NCBI GenBank assembly: GCA_963816435.1
Contig: CAWFKS010000014.1
Span: forward strand, 1 to 64,000
From: CAWFKS01 sp963816435
Lineage (GTDB): Bacteria; Pseudomonadota; Alphaproteobacteria; Rhizobiales; Rhizobiaceae
DNA: 64,000 nucleotides
Direction: 5' to 3'
Part shown: positions 7,899-16,118 of the stretch, piece by piece
Position numbering within the stretch: position 1 is the stretch's first letter
Layout of the letters: each line of letters begins with the position of its first letter
Position numbers and translations under genes: made by a program
Notes under the pieces: generated by a model
Database searches by the model: none
What the model was told of the DNA's origin: nothing
What the model saw: the letters and a program-made list of their open reading frames with translations, nothing else

Positions 7899-8483
7899 AT
7901 GTATCCCAGAGTCCACTCTTGGGCGCGTGCGCCGATCCTGGCCGCCGTCCTCGCCATCTTCGCCATGCTGGCCGGCCAGACCGGCGTCGCCCGCGCCAGC
8001 GACAACTATTCGATGCAGGAAATCGTCGATTCCGGTCACCAGTTCTTCGGTGCCACGTCCGGTGGGCTGGCTGCTGTCGTCGAGAAGCTCTTCGCCGCCT
8101 ACGGGCTGCCCAACGGCTACGTGCTGGGCGAGGAGGGGTCGGGTGCCATCGTCGGCGGCCTGACCTACGGAGAGGGAACGCTGTTCACCAAGAACGCCGG
8201 CGACCATCCGGTGTTCTGGCAGGGTCCGTCGGTGGGCTGGGATTTCGGCGGCGAGGGCTCGCGCACGATGATGCTCGTCTACAATCTCGACACGATCGGC
8301 GATCTCTACCGGCGCTATCTCGGCGTCTCGGGCCAGGCCTATGCGGTAGCTGGGCTGGGATTCAACGTCATGCGTCACGGCGACGTGCTGCTGGTGCCGG
8401 TGCGCACCGGCGTCGGCGCGCGCCTCGGCCTCAATGTCGGCTATCTGAAGCTCACCCAGGGCCCGACCTGGAATCCCTTCTGA
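7899..8483 (+). CDS. eipA: Periplasmic envelope-integrity protein EipA (DUF1134)
   Basis: A 194-residue exported protein of the DUF1134 family. Residues 1-33 form a signal peptide (basic start, hydrophobic LAAVLAIFAMLAG, cleavage near ARAS). The mature part carries the family's glycine-rich beta-barrel segments such as GEEGSGAIVGGLTYGEGTL and GPSVGWDFGGEGSR. Brucella EipA is a periplasmic lipocalin-like small barrel needed for envelope stress resistance and virulence, and is CtrA-regulated. ATG 7899 has GGAG eight bases upstream, while the GTG at 7860 would add residues ahead of the signal peptide. The adjoining CtrA module fits its known control. Confidence 0.88.
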   Translation: MYPRVHSWARAPILAAVLAIFAMLAGQTGVARASDNYSMQEIVDSGHQFFGATSGGLAAVVEKLFAAYGLPNGYVLGEEGSGAIVGGLTYGEGTLFTKNAGDHPVFWQGPSVGWDFGGEGSRTMMLVYNLDTIGDLYRRYLGVSGQAYAVAGLGFNVMRHGDVLLVPVRTGVGARLGLNVGYLKLTQGPTWNPF

Positions 8484-8528
8484 CCCGTTTGCGCCGCAGG
8501 GCGCGGACCTTTAAGGATCAATCGCCGC

Positions 8529-8556
8529 GGCGGCACTGGATTCATCCGGTGCCGCC
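8529..8556 (+). terminator. Strong hairpin between eipA and the coiled-coil gene
   Basis: GGCGGCACTGGA (8529-8540) pairs over twelve positions, one of them a G-T wobble, with TCCGGTGCCGCC (8545-8556) around the loop TTCA. It ends directly at the GTG at 8557. There is no T-run, so termination is doubtful. It may instead hide the translation start of the next gene or stabilise the eipA transcript. Confidence 0.5.
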
Positions 8557-10332
8557 GTGGCACATTCGGCCTTCGTGCAAGTCAGTCCCAGGCGCCGGTA
8601 CGTGATCCAGATCGTCCTCTTCTATATTCTCGGATTCCTGACCGCGGGCCTCGTCACGCTGATCGTCGCACCGCCGATCTGGCGGCGCGGGGTCGAGCTC
8701 ACCCGCCGCCGGGTCGAGGCCTCGATGCCGATGTCCCGCGACGAGATTCAGGCCGACAAGGATCGGTTGCGCGCCGAGTTCGCGATGTCGGCGCGACGCC
8801 TCGAGATGAAGGTGCAGGCGCTTACCGACAAGGCGGCCAACCAGGACGTTGCGCTCAACCGCGACCGCGCCGAACTCAAGCGGCTCAACGACGAACTCAA
8901 GGATCGCGACAACACGATCCGCACCCTCGAGGCCCGCACCGAAACGCTCGAAGCGACGCTCGAGGAACGCGACGAGAAGCTGGAGGCCCTGTCCGCCGAT
9001 CTCGACCACACCCGAAGCCGGCTGGACGAGAAGGTCAAGGAACTGGAGGAACTCGAGCAACGCTTTGAGGAGGCGAGTTTCAATGCCAGCACGCGGCAGG
9101 TCGAACTGGTTGCGCGCGAGGGCGAGATCGACAAGCTCAAATCGGACATTTCAGACCTGAGGGCGCGCCGCAAGGAGCTGGAAGCCGGCCTGCGCGAGGC
9201 GAACCAGGCGACCAGGGCGGCCCGTGACGAACTGAAGGAAGAGACCAAGAAGGTTGCAGCGCTCGAAAAGAAGCAGGAGCGCATGATGACCAGCCTCGCC
9301 GACCGCGAGGAGACGCTCGAGCGCCGGCAGTCGGAGATCGAACGTCTGCGCACCGAGCTCGAAGGCGCCCGTAAGGAGATTACCTCCGGCAATGGCGCGC
9401 TCGAGCTCGCCAACGGCCAGATCGCCAGGCTGGAGAAGCGGATCAGCAACCTGGAGGACTCGGTCGCCGAGCGCGACGGAAAGCTGGACGAGCGCGACAA
9501 CGAAATTGCCGGCCTGCGCGAGGCGCTGGCCGGCAGCAACGCGAACGTTTCCGAACTGGGAACTCAGCTCGAGGAAGCCTCCGCCCAGATCGAGCGGATC
9601 AGGAGCGAACTCGCCGACCGCCAGGCGGACCTGCAGGCGCGCCAGTCCGAAATCGACGAGCTGTCAGCGCAGCTCGGGGCCGCCCGTCAGGAGATGAGCC
9701 TTGCCGCCGAGGCGCGCGAGACGGCCGAGAAGCACATCGCCAAGCTGCAGGGCAGCGGCGAGGAAATGACGGGCTACGTGTCCGACCTGCAGAGCGAACT
9801 GGCCGAGCGAGACCGCGAATTGGCGGCGCTGAAATCGCAGCTGGACGCAGCCGAGGCCGAAGCGGCCCGCCACCAGACGCAGACCGAGTCAGAGCTGGCG
9901 TCCCTGCGCGCGCGACTGCAGGCCGCCGAGAGTCGCGCTGCCTCGGCGGAAAAGAACGCTGCTGCTACAACCGCTGATGCCGGGCAGGTCGCGGCAGCGG
10001 CCAACATGCTGGCCCCCGCCGAACGGGAGCGCCTTGAAGCGCGGCTGGTCGCGCTGACCAGGGAAAACCGCAAGCTGCGCGGCGGCGAGGGTGCGGCGGC
10101 TGGGCTGTCGGAGGACGAGCGGCGGCAGAACGCAGCCTTGCGCGAGGAAATCAGCAGCCTGGCGGCGGAAGTGGTGCATCTGGCCAGCTTGCTCGAAGGG
10201 CCCGACAGTCCGATCCGAGAGGCGCTCCGCTCGGGAGAGGAAGCGAGTGCCGGTTCCGGCAACAAGCGCATCACCAGCCTTGCCGAGCGCGTCAGGGCTC
10301 TTCAGGAAGAAGAATCACCCTCCGCGGTGTGA
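8557..10332 (+). CDS. Membrane-anchored long coiled-coil protein, function unknown
   Basis: A product of up to 591 residues with one N-terminal membrane segment (about residues 15-40, VIQIVLFYILGFLTAGLVTL) and then nearly 500 residues of continuous heptad-rich coiled coil full of Glu, Arg, Lys and Leu. Recurrent units such as ERRQSEIERLR, ERDNEIAGLR and ARQSEIDELSAQL suggest internal repetition. The start is uncertain: GTG 8557 directly abuts a hairpin, and GTG 8602 (with AGGCG upstream) would keep the membrane segment. SMC-like local similarity is expected of any coiled coil and there are no ATPase motifs. Its place behind eipA and the CtrA module suggests an envelope, polarity or division role; that is inference. 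Confidence 0.8.
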   Translation: MAHSAFVQVSPRRRYVIQIVLFYILGFLTAGLVTLIVAPPIWRRGVELTRRRVEASMPMSRDEIQADKDRLRAEFAMSARRLEMKVQALTDKAANQDVALNRDRAELKRLNDELKDRDNTIRTLEARTETLEATLEERDEKLEALSADLDHTRSRLDEKVKELEELEQRFEEASFNASTRQVELVAREGEIDKLKSDISDLRARRKELEAGLREANQATRAARDELKEETKKVAALEKKQERMMTSLADREETLERRQSEIERLRTELEGARKEITSGNGALELANGQIARLEKRISNLEDSVAERDGKLDERDNEIAGLREALAGSNANVSELGTQLEEASAQIERIRSELADRQADLQARQSEIDELSAQLGAARQEMSLAAEARETAEKHIAKLQGSGEEMTGYVSDLQSELAERDRELAALKSQLDAAEAEAARHQTQTESELASLRARLQAAESRAASAEKNAAATTADAGQVAAAANMLAPAERERLEARLVALTRENRKLRGGEGAAAGLSEDERRQNAALREEISSLAAEVVHLASLLEGPDSPIREALRSGEEASAGSGNKRITSLAERVRALQEEESPSAV

Positions 10333-10338
10333 CCGGCC

Positions 10339-11133
10339 TCAGCGCCAGAGGCGGTGCAGGGCAATGGCCGCCGAGGTGGCGACGTTCAGGCTGTCGAACC
10401 CCGGAGCGATCGGGATCCGCACCGTTTCCAGCCTTTGCAACAGCACTTCCGGCAATCCCTCGCCCTCCGTGCCGAGCAGCAGCGCGGTCCGGCCGTGCCG
10501 GGACAGTTCGGAAATGTCGCGTGCCCCGCGCGGACTGAGCGCCAGCACCCGAAACCCGTGGCGCTGTAGGAGGTCGGCAAGCGTCGCACCGTCGCCCCCG
10601 ACCGCGAACGGCACCCGCAGCGCAGCGCCCACCGAAACGCGGATCGCCTTGCGGTAGAGCGGATCGCACGACGTCGTATCGACGAGCACGGCGTCGGCCG
10701 CGAACGCCGCTGCATTGCGGAAGATCGCGCCCATGTTGTCGTGGTTCGAGATGCCGACCATCGCCACCACGAGCGCGTCGTCGCCGAGACCGGCAAGCAG
10801 CGCGGCGGCATCGTCGCCGCTGCGCCGTACACCGCAGGCGAGCACGCCGCGATGGATGTCGAACCCGGCGATGCGGTTCATGATTTCGGCGGACGTGACG
10901 TACACCGGCAGGTCCGGAGGTGCTTCCCGCAATACCTCCTCCAGCCCGTCGAGCCGGTTTTCCAGCACCAGCGCGGACTCCACCTGAAAGCGCCCGGCGG
11001 AAAACAGCGAGCGAAGCACCACCTTGCCCTCCGCCATGAAGCGGTTGTGGCGTCCGGCGAGGTCACGCTCGCGAATGTTCCGGTAGGCGGCGATGCGGGG
11101 ATCGGCCGCGTCTTCGATCCGCTGCACGTTCAT
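10339..11133 (-). CDS. TrmH-family (SpoU) RNA 2'-O-methyltransferase
   Basis: A 264-residue SPOUT-class methyltransferase. The N-terminal domain (about 1-95) is a substrate-binding domain of the L30e-like type. The C-terminal domain shows the SpoU motifs: motif 1 in GISNHDNMGAIFRNAAAF with the catalytic Asn and Arg, motif 2 in LLLGTEGEGLP, and motif 3 in IPIAPGFDSLNVATSAAIAL. It methylates ribose in tRNA or rRNA; the exact target cannot be named. It converges on the coiled-coil gene with six bases between. Confidence 0.87.
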   Translation of the reverse strand: MNVQRIEDAADPRIAAYRNIRERDLAGRHNRFMAEGKVVLRSLFSAGRFQVESALVLENRLDGLEEVLREAPPDLPVYVTSAEIMNRIAGFDIHRGVLACGVRRSGDDAAALLAGLGDDALVVAMVGISNHDNMGAIFRNAAAFAADAVLVDTTSCDPLYRKAIRVSVGAALRVPFAVGGDGATLADLLQRHGFRVLALSPRGARDISELSRHGRTALLLGTEGEGLPEVLLQRLETVRIPIAPGFDSLNVATSAAIALHRLWR

Positions 11134-11226
11134 GGGTATGTGGCGGTAGGCCCCGGCGAGTTGCCTGCGCCTGATTCTCGGTTCCTTGTCATGCGGATCG
11201 CAGCAGAAGGCTGCGAAGACTGCCCG

Positions 11227-11562
11227 TCAAGCGTCGCGCGCTTGCTGGGAGGAGGAACGGGCGCGCGGGACCGGTGCATAGATCCTGTCGATCGCTTCCA
11301 GCAGGTCGAGTATGCTACCCGATGAGCAGGTGTAGAATACGGTCTGGCGCTCGCGTCGAGTTTCGACGAGACCCATTTTGCGCAGCTTCCCCAGGTGCTG
11401 GGACACCGCGGACTGGCTGAGATCGACCAACTCGGCCAGTCTGCCGACGGAAAGTTCCCTTTCCCTGAGAAGTTGCATCATGGCCAGGCGCTTGCCGTTC
11501 CCCAGTGCCTGAAGAATACCCGCCACTTCCGCGGCGAATTCAAATCCCGTTTCGCGTAGCAT
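11227..11562 (-). CDS. ArsR-family winged-helix transcription regulator
   Basis: A 111-residue ArsR/SmtB-like regulator. The winged helix spans about residues 12-85, with recognition helix LSQSAVSQHLGKLRKMGLV and a beta-wing around TRRERQTVFY. The classical metal-binding ELCVCDL motif is replaced by ELSVGRLAEL, and a single cysteine (in FYTCSSG) remains, so ordinary metal sensing is unlikely. The target is unknown. The 229-base gap on its 5' side (11563-11791) is comparatively AT-rich around 11620-11700 and probably carries its promoter and operator, but no clear palindrome was found. Confidence 0.88.
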   Translation of the reverse strand: MLRETGFEFAAEVAGILQALGNGKRLAMMQLLRERELSVGRLAELVDLSQSAVSQHLGKLRKMGLVETRRERQTVFYTCSSGSILDLLEAIDRIYAPVPRARSSSQQARDA

Positions 11563-11791
11563 GATCGCCCACTATCCCACTGCACCAACCGGCTTGCGAC
11601 AGGACTGCCTGTTTCGCTTTCAAATCTGATAGTTCCTAATCCCAAGGTTGTATCATTTTTGAATGAACGTTAAGCGAAATATCGCGCGCCTCGAAAAAAA
11701 CAGGCAGCGGCAAGGAAAATCGGGTGTGAACACTGTGTGCAACTGAGCGGGATTGGCATGCGCACGGGTTTCAACTTGGCTGGTTCCAATC

Positions 11792-12583
11792 TCAGGTGCC
11801 TTGCAAACGCAGGCGCTCGCGGCCGGTTCGCGCGAGTTCCACCAGTGCGGCGCGTAGATCGCCGGCATTTTCGAGCCGGTGAGGGAAGAACACGCGCCGT
11901 GCCTCGTCGCCCCGGGCGAGATCGATCCCTTCCGCGTCGAGCCCCGTCATCACCCAGCCGTCGTCGCGCTTCGCCCCAGCGAAGGCACGCGCATAGACGC
12001 CGATGGCTCCACCATGGTCGGCGTTCATGTGGTCGAGCGCGTCCTGTTCGGCGTCCGCAAGCGCGGCGTTCGCCGGGCTCCGGGTCCTCAGGTCGGTGTC
12101 GGTCAGGCGGAAGGCACGCCCGAATCCTCCGTTGAGGCTGGCAGACAAGGGCTCCAGCCGGAAGAAGGCGAAATCGCCGAACCCGGCGTAGAGCTTCGCC
12201 TTCGGGTGTCGGTTCAAGTAGCGCCGCGCGGCGCGCACGGCTTCACGCGTCTCGCGCTCCAACTTCTCGCCGCGGCAGGCAATCGTCATGCGCGGATGCG
12301 CCAGCGGATCGCCCTTGCCGGGCTCGCCGACCAGCAGCGAGCAGCGCGCGTCGGCGACCAGCGCCTCGGTGTGGGCCGACAGGGCGGAGACCAGGATCAG
12401 CGGCGCGCCGTCGATATCCGTCGCAACGGCGACGCGCGTGGCGATGGGCGAACCGTCGGACGGATCGAGCGTGGCCAGCGCGCCGTGACGGGCCGAACGG
12501 AGGAGCGTCTTGGCCATCCGGATCGCCTCGGCGTCGGTCGGCCGGATCACGTCCTTTGTCGGTTCCTCCACGGGGCGCTCCAA
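11792..12583 (-). CDS. HugZ-like haem-utilisation/PNPOx-fold protein with DUF2470 domain
   Basis: A 263-residue protein with an N-terminal split-barrel flavin/PNPOx-like domain (about 15-160; RHGALATLDPSDGSPIATRV, SLLVGEPGKGDPL) and a C-terminal DUF2470 domain containing DHMNADHGGAIGVYARAF. This two-domain form is that of HugZ and of annotated pyridoxamine 5'-phosphate oxidase-like proteins. HugZ binds and degrades haem in Helicobacter; here that activity is an inference. There are no iron-uptake genes beside it. It is downstream of, and in the same direction as, the CoA-transferase gene, 20 bases away. Confidence 0.8.
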   Translation of the reverse strand: MERPVEEPTKDVIRPTDAEAIRMAKTLLRSARHGALATLDPSDGSPIATRVAVATDIDGAPLILVSALSAHTEALVADARCSLLVGEPGKGDPLAHPRMTIACRGEKLERETREAVRAARRYLNRHPKAKLYAGFGDFAFFRLEPLSASLNGGFGRAFRLTDTDLRTRSPANAALADAEQDALDHMNADHGGAIGVYARAFAGAKRDDGWVMTGLDAEGIDLARGDEARRVFFPHRLENAGDLRAALVELARTGRERLRLQGT

Positions 12584-12603
12584 ACCTGACTGTATCTGTC
12601 AGA

Positions 12604-13767
12604 TTATTTGCCGATCAACCCTTTCGATTCAAGCGCCGCGATCTCCGTTTCGTCGATTCCGAACGAAGAGAGCAGGGCAGGGTCGTCGAGCGCTGGGCAG
12701 GCGGGACCGGCCAGACGCGCGCCACTTTCCGACAGTCGCGGCGCGGGGCCCGGCCTTTTCATCTCGGCAACCTGCCGGTGAACCCCGCGCGCCACGTTGT
12801 GCGGATGCCGGAGTGCCTCGGTCAGCGACAGGACCGGCGCCACGCAGGCGTCGGTAGGCTCGAACAGGGCCGCCCATTCGTCGCGCGTTCTTTCGCGCAG
12901 CCGTGCAGCGATCGCCTCGCGCATGTCCGGCCACAGTCGGCGGTCGTACTGTGACGATGCGAAGCGCTCGTCCAGCGGCAGCAGCCGTGCGAATTCGGCG
13001 AAGAACTGCGGCTCAAGGCAAGCCACCGCGACATGCCGACCATCGGCCGTCTCGTATGTGTCGTAGAAAGGCGTGCCCGAATCCAGCAGGTTGTCGCCGC
13101 GGATATCTTGCCACCACCCCCCGGCCATGAACGCGAAGAACGGCGCGGCGAGCATGGAGGCGCCGTCGATCATCGCGGCGTCCACCACCTGACCCTTGCC
13201 GGTGCGCTCGCGCGCAAACAATGCTGCCAGAAGGCCGGAGATCAGGAACATCGTGCCGCCGCCGTAATCGGCCACCAGGTTGAGCGGCGGCACCGGCCGT
13301 TCGTCCTTGTGGCCGATCGCGTGAAGGACGCCGGTGTAGGCGAGGTAGGTGAGGTCGTGGCCTGCCCGCTCCGCCAGCGGACCCTCGTGGCCGAACCCGG
13401 TCATGCGGCCATAGACGAGGCGCGGATTGGTCGCGAGCGCGGCATCGGGTCCCAGCCCCAGCCGCTCCATGACGCCGGGACGAAAACCCTCGACCAGCAC
13501 GTCGGCGCCAACCGCCAGACGGCCGAGCAGTGCCTTTCCCTCGTCCCTCTTGAGGTCTAGCTTGAGGATCGACCGGCCGTGACGGTCGAGATCGTATTGC
13601 GGCGGCATTTTGAGGAATGCCTGGCTCGAAGACATGCGCTCGATGCGCAGCACCGTCGCGCCCATCTCCGAAAGCATCAGCCCGGCCAGCGGCACCGGAC
13701 CGAGTCCCGCCATCTCGATGATCTTTATGCCGGCAAGCGGCCCCTGCCGGTCCTCCTGGACGGGCAC
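12604..13767 (-). CDS. CaiB/BaiF family (class III) CoA transferase or alpha-methylacyl-CoA racemase
   Basis: A 387-residue class III CoA-transferase family enzyme. It opens with GPLAGIKIIEMAGLGPVPLAG, then GADVLVEGFRPGVMERLGLG, RLVYGRMTGFGHEGP and a conserved aspartate in AGHDLTYLAYTGVL, a layout matching alpha-methylacyl-CoA racemase-like members. GTG 13767 is the likely start: GGAG lies eight bases before it, it sits ten bases past the stop of the SDR gene, and residues further upstream do not fit. It probably forms an operon with the SDR and acts in acyl-CoA metabolism. Confidence 0.85.
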   Translation of the reverse strand: MPVQEDRQGPLAGIKIIEMAGLGPVPLAGLMLSEMGATVLRIERMSSSQAFLKMPPQYDLDRHGRSILKLDLKRDEGKALLGRLAVGADVLVEGFRPGVMERLGLGPDAALATNPRLVYGRMTGFGHEGPLAERAGHDLTYLAYTGVLHAIGHKDERPVPPLNLVADYGGGTMFLISGLLAALFARERTGKGQVVDAAMIDGASMLAAPFFAFMAGGWWQDIRGDNLLDSGTPFYDTYETADGRHVAVACLEPQFFAEFARLLPLDERFASSQYDRRLWPDMREAIAARLRERTRDEWAALFEPTDACVAPVLSLTEALRHPHNVARGVHRQVAEMKRPGPAPRLSESGARLAGPACPALDDPALLSSFGIDETEIAALESKGLIGK

Positions 13768-13777
13768 CTGCCGCTCC

Positions 13778-14539
13778 CTATTTCGGAGCCATGCGGATCG
13801 CGCCGTCGAGGCGGATCGTCTCGCCGTTGAGCATCTGGTTCTCGACGATGTGACAGGCAAGCGCCGCATATTCGGAGGGCTCGCCGAGGCGGGGCGGGAA
13901 GGGCACCTGCATGCCGAGCGACTTCTGCGCCTCCTCCGGCAGGCCGGCCAGCATCGGCGTCTTGAAGATGCCGGGCGCGATCGTGCACACGCGGATGCCG
14001 GAACGGGCGAGGTCGCGCGCCACCGGCAGGGTCATGCCGACGATGCCACCCTTCGAGGAGGAGTAGGCCGCCTGGCCTATCTGACCGTCATAGGCGGCCA
14101 CCGAGGCGGTGTTGATGATGACGCCGCGCTCGTCCCCCTCCAGCGGCTCCAGGTCCTGGCAGCGCGCCGCGAACAGGCGGATCATGTTGAACGAGCCCAG
14201 CAGGTTGACCTCGAGCACCTTGCGATAAAGATCGAGTGGGTGCGGACCTTCCTTGCTCACCGTCTTCATGGCGATGCCGATGCCCGCGCAATTGACGAGG
14301 ATGCGCGCCGGTCCGAGCTTTTCTTCCACCTCCTTGAAGGCTGCCTGCGCGCCTTCGTCGCTGGAAACGTCACACTTCACGGCGATGCCGCCGATCTCGC
14401 CGGCAACTTCTTCGGCGCCCTTCATGCCGACGTCGAACACGGCGACCTTCGCGCCTTTCGCCGCCAGCGCCCTGGCCGTCGCCGCGCCTAGACCCGAGCC
14501 GCCTCCGGTGACGACCGCGACCTGCCCCGATGGATTCAT
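13778..14539 (-). CDS. Short-chain dehydrogenase, 3-hydroxyacyl-CoA dehydrogenase type
   Basis: A 253-residue classical SDR. The cofactor motif TGGGSGLG is at the N-terminus, followed by NCAG, and the catalytic Ser-Tyr-Lys set in NTASVAAYDGQIGQAAYSSSKGG. The sequence pattern (FDVGMKGAEEVAGE, APGIFKTPMLAGLPEE) resembles type II 3-hydroxyacyl-CoA dehydrogenase (17-beta-HSD10-like). ATG 14539 is used because GGAGGAGG lies upstream at good spacing. The downstream CoA-transferase supports a role in beta-oxidation of branched or unusual acyl-CoAs. Confidence 0.88.
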   Translation of the reverse strand: MNPSGQVAVVTGGGSGLGAATARALAAKGAKVAVFDVGMKGAEEVAGEIGGIAVKCDVSSDEGAQAAFKEVEEKLGPARILVNCAGIGIAMKTVSKEGPHPLDLYRKVLEVNLLGSFNMIRLFAARCQDLEPLEGDERGVIINTASVAAYDGQIGQAAYSSSKGGIVGMTLPVARDLARSGIRVCTIAPGIFKTPMLAGLPEEAQKSLGMQVPFPPRLGEPSEYAALACHIVENQMLNGETIRLDGAIRMAPK

Positions 14540-14564
14540 GAGAGCCTCCTCCGCATGCAAATGG

Positions 14565-15209
14565 TTATGAGGGAAAACAATATTGCATCATCTTAGCGGG
14601 GCGCAGGATGGCTGTGCAAGCGGGCAGGGGATGCCGCTGGCCACGGAATGGCGGCTGTCGAAAGAGACGCTCTTGCCGCGCGCGATGGCACGCGGCCTCG
14701 GTCCTCAGTCCGGAGGACCGAAGGCTCTTTTCCATGTGACGAACGATGGGATCGAAGCGATGCTTGGCCGAACGCGGATAGCTGATCTCGAAGCCGGCGA
14801 AGCGGGAGTGGTCCGCGTTGAACATGAACTTCAGGTAGAAGATCAGGTCCTGCGGCTGCGTGTCGGTGCGGCCGTAATATCCCGACAGCACGAACCAGCT
14901 GTTGCCAGCGGCGTGATAGGTCACCTCCCTCACGCGGTCGGTGTCGGTCAGCGTTTCCTCGAATTCCTCCAGTGACGCGCCCTTCGGGTTGCGGCCGGCA
15001 TAGACTCCGATCTGCCCGGGCCCATTGATCTGCCGAAGCATGAGCCTGCCCTCCGAGGATTCGGTCCGCTCGAAGAGGCCGAGAGGCAGGTCGATGCTGT
15101 AGCCGCCCTCGCCATAGCTCCGCCATCCGGCATCGTGCGCCCACGCGCCGTTCGGAAGGCCGGCGGCCACCAGAAGCACCGCCGCTATGATCGTATTCCT
15201 TGAGGTCAT
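14565..15209 (-). CDS. Secreted protein of unknown function
   Basis: A 214-residue product with a signal peptide (residues 1-24, IIAAVLLVAAGLPNGAWA, cleavage after AWA). The mature part (about 25-165) has a globular, beta-rich look with YSIDLPLGLFE, MLRQINGPGQIGVYAGRN and FYLKFMFNADHSRFAGF, which I do not recognise as a named family. The last 45 residues are Arg/Pro-rich and out of character, and may be read-through past a lost stop or a shifted frame. It begins 55 bases after the methyltransferase stop. Confidence 0.65.
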   Translation of the reverse strand: MTSRNTIIAAVLLVAAGLPNGAWAHDAGWRSYGEGGYSIDLPLGLFERTESSEGRLMLRQINGPGQIGVYAGRNPKGASLEEFEETLTDTDRVREVTYHAAGNSWFVLSGYYGRTDTQPQDLIFYLKFMFNADHSRFAGFEISYPRSAKHRFDPIVRHMEKSLRSSGLRTEAACHRARQERLFRQPPFRGQRHPLPACTAILRPAKMMQYCFPS

Positions 15210-15264
15210 CGCCAGATCGCGCTCCTTGGCAGGAGAAAGCCCGCCGACGCGAAAGGTTGCACGA

Positions 15265-16014
15265 TCACGTCCTGGCGAGGCGCCCAAGTGGTATGATCTC
15301 GGGCTCGGTCGCGACCCACGGTCTGCCGTCCCATTCGCCATGCCATGTGTCGACCGCCAGCCCCGCCTCGCGAATCGTCTCGGCGATCTCTTCCTTCTCG
15401 GGAAAGGCGATCTCGGACTCGGCGAAGACATGGCGTCCGTCGGCGAAGCGGTAGTGCGTCTCGTAGGTGACGATGCCCGTCTCGGCGTCCTGACGCACGT
15501 CGTTCCAGGCCTCGACGCAACCGAATTGGGGATGCTGCAGCGTCCGCTGCGTGTCGACCGGCGTCCACTCGCGCCATTCCACCGCTGCCGGCGTGCGTGA
15601 ATCGAAGATGAACCGCCCACCCGAGGAAAGATGCGCCGCGATCGTCTTCAGCGCCGCCAGCCGGTCGGCGCGCGTCAGCAGCGTCTGGAAAGCATGGCCG
15701 GTCAGAAGCACGAGATCGAATGTCCGGCCGAGCCGCATGTCGCGCGCATCCGCCTCCACCCATTCCACCTTCTCGCCGCCGGGGCGCCGGCGCGCCACGT
15801 CGAGCATCGCCGCGGCCGGGTCAGCGCCGACGACGTCGCGGCCTTCGGCCAGAATGGCGGCCAGTTCACCGGTGCCGCAGCCGAGGTCGAGCACCGAGCG
15901 GGCGTCGCGCGCCAGGTCGATGCAGAACGGGAAGTCGGGGCGGAAGCCGGCATTGTCGAGATCGTAGAGCTCGGCCAATGCGGGATCGCGGTACAGTCTG
16001 TCCTGTTCGGGCAT
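15265..16014 (-). CDS. Class I SAM-dependent methyltransferase
   Basis: A 249-residue Rossmann-type methyltransferase. Motif I is VLDLGCGTGELAAILA, with the acidic residue of motif II in VVGADPAAAMLDVA, EADARDMRL for motif III and FDLVLLTGHAFQTLLT for motif IV. The C-terminal half is the small beta-sandwich common in methyltransferase domain 25-like proteins. The substrate is not identifiable and the neighbours give no hint. Confidence 0.85.
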   Translation of the reverse strand: MPEQDRLYRDPALAELYDLDNAGFRPDFPFCIDLARDARSVLDLGCGTGELAAILAEGRDVVGADPAAAMLDVARRRPGGEKVEWVEADARDMRLGRTFDLVLLTGHAFQTLLTRADRLAALKTIAAHLSSGGRFIFDSRTPAAVEWREWTPVDTQRTLQHPQFGCVEAWNDVRQDAETGIVTYETHYRFADGRHVFAESEIAFPEKEEIAETIREAGLAVDTWHGEWDGRPWVATEPEIIPLGRLART

Positions 16015-16118
16015 GACCTCTCCGAGCCTGCGGCGTGTCGCCGTCTTCCGTTTTCATGCGCCGTCGTTCTACTTGGGCGACGGAGGTTCCGCCATCGCCG
16101 GACGCCGAGGGAGGAAGA

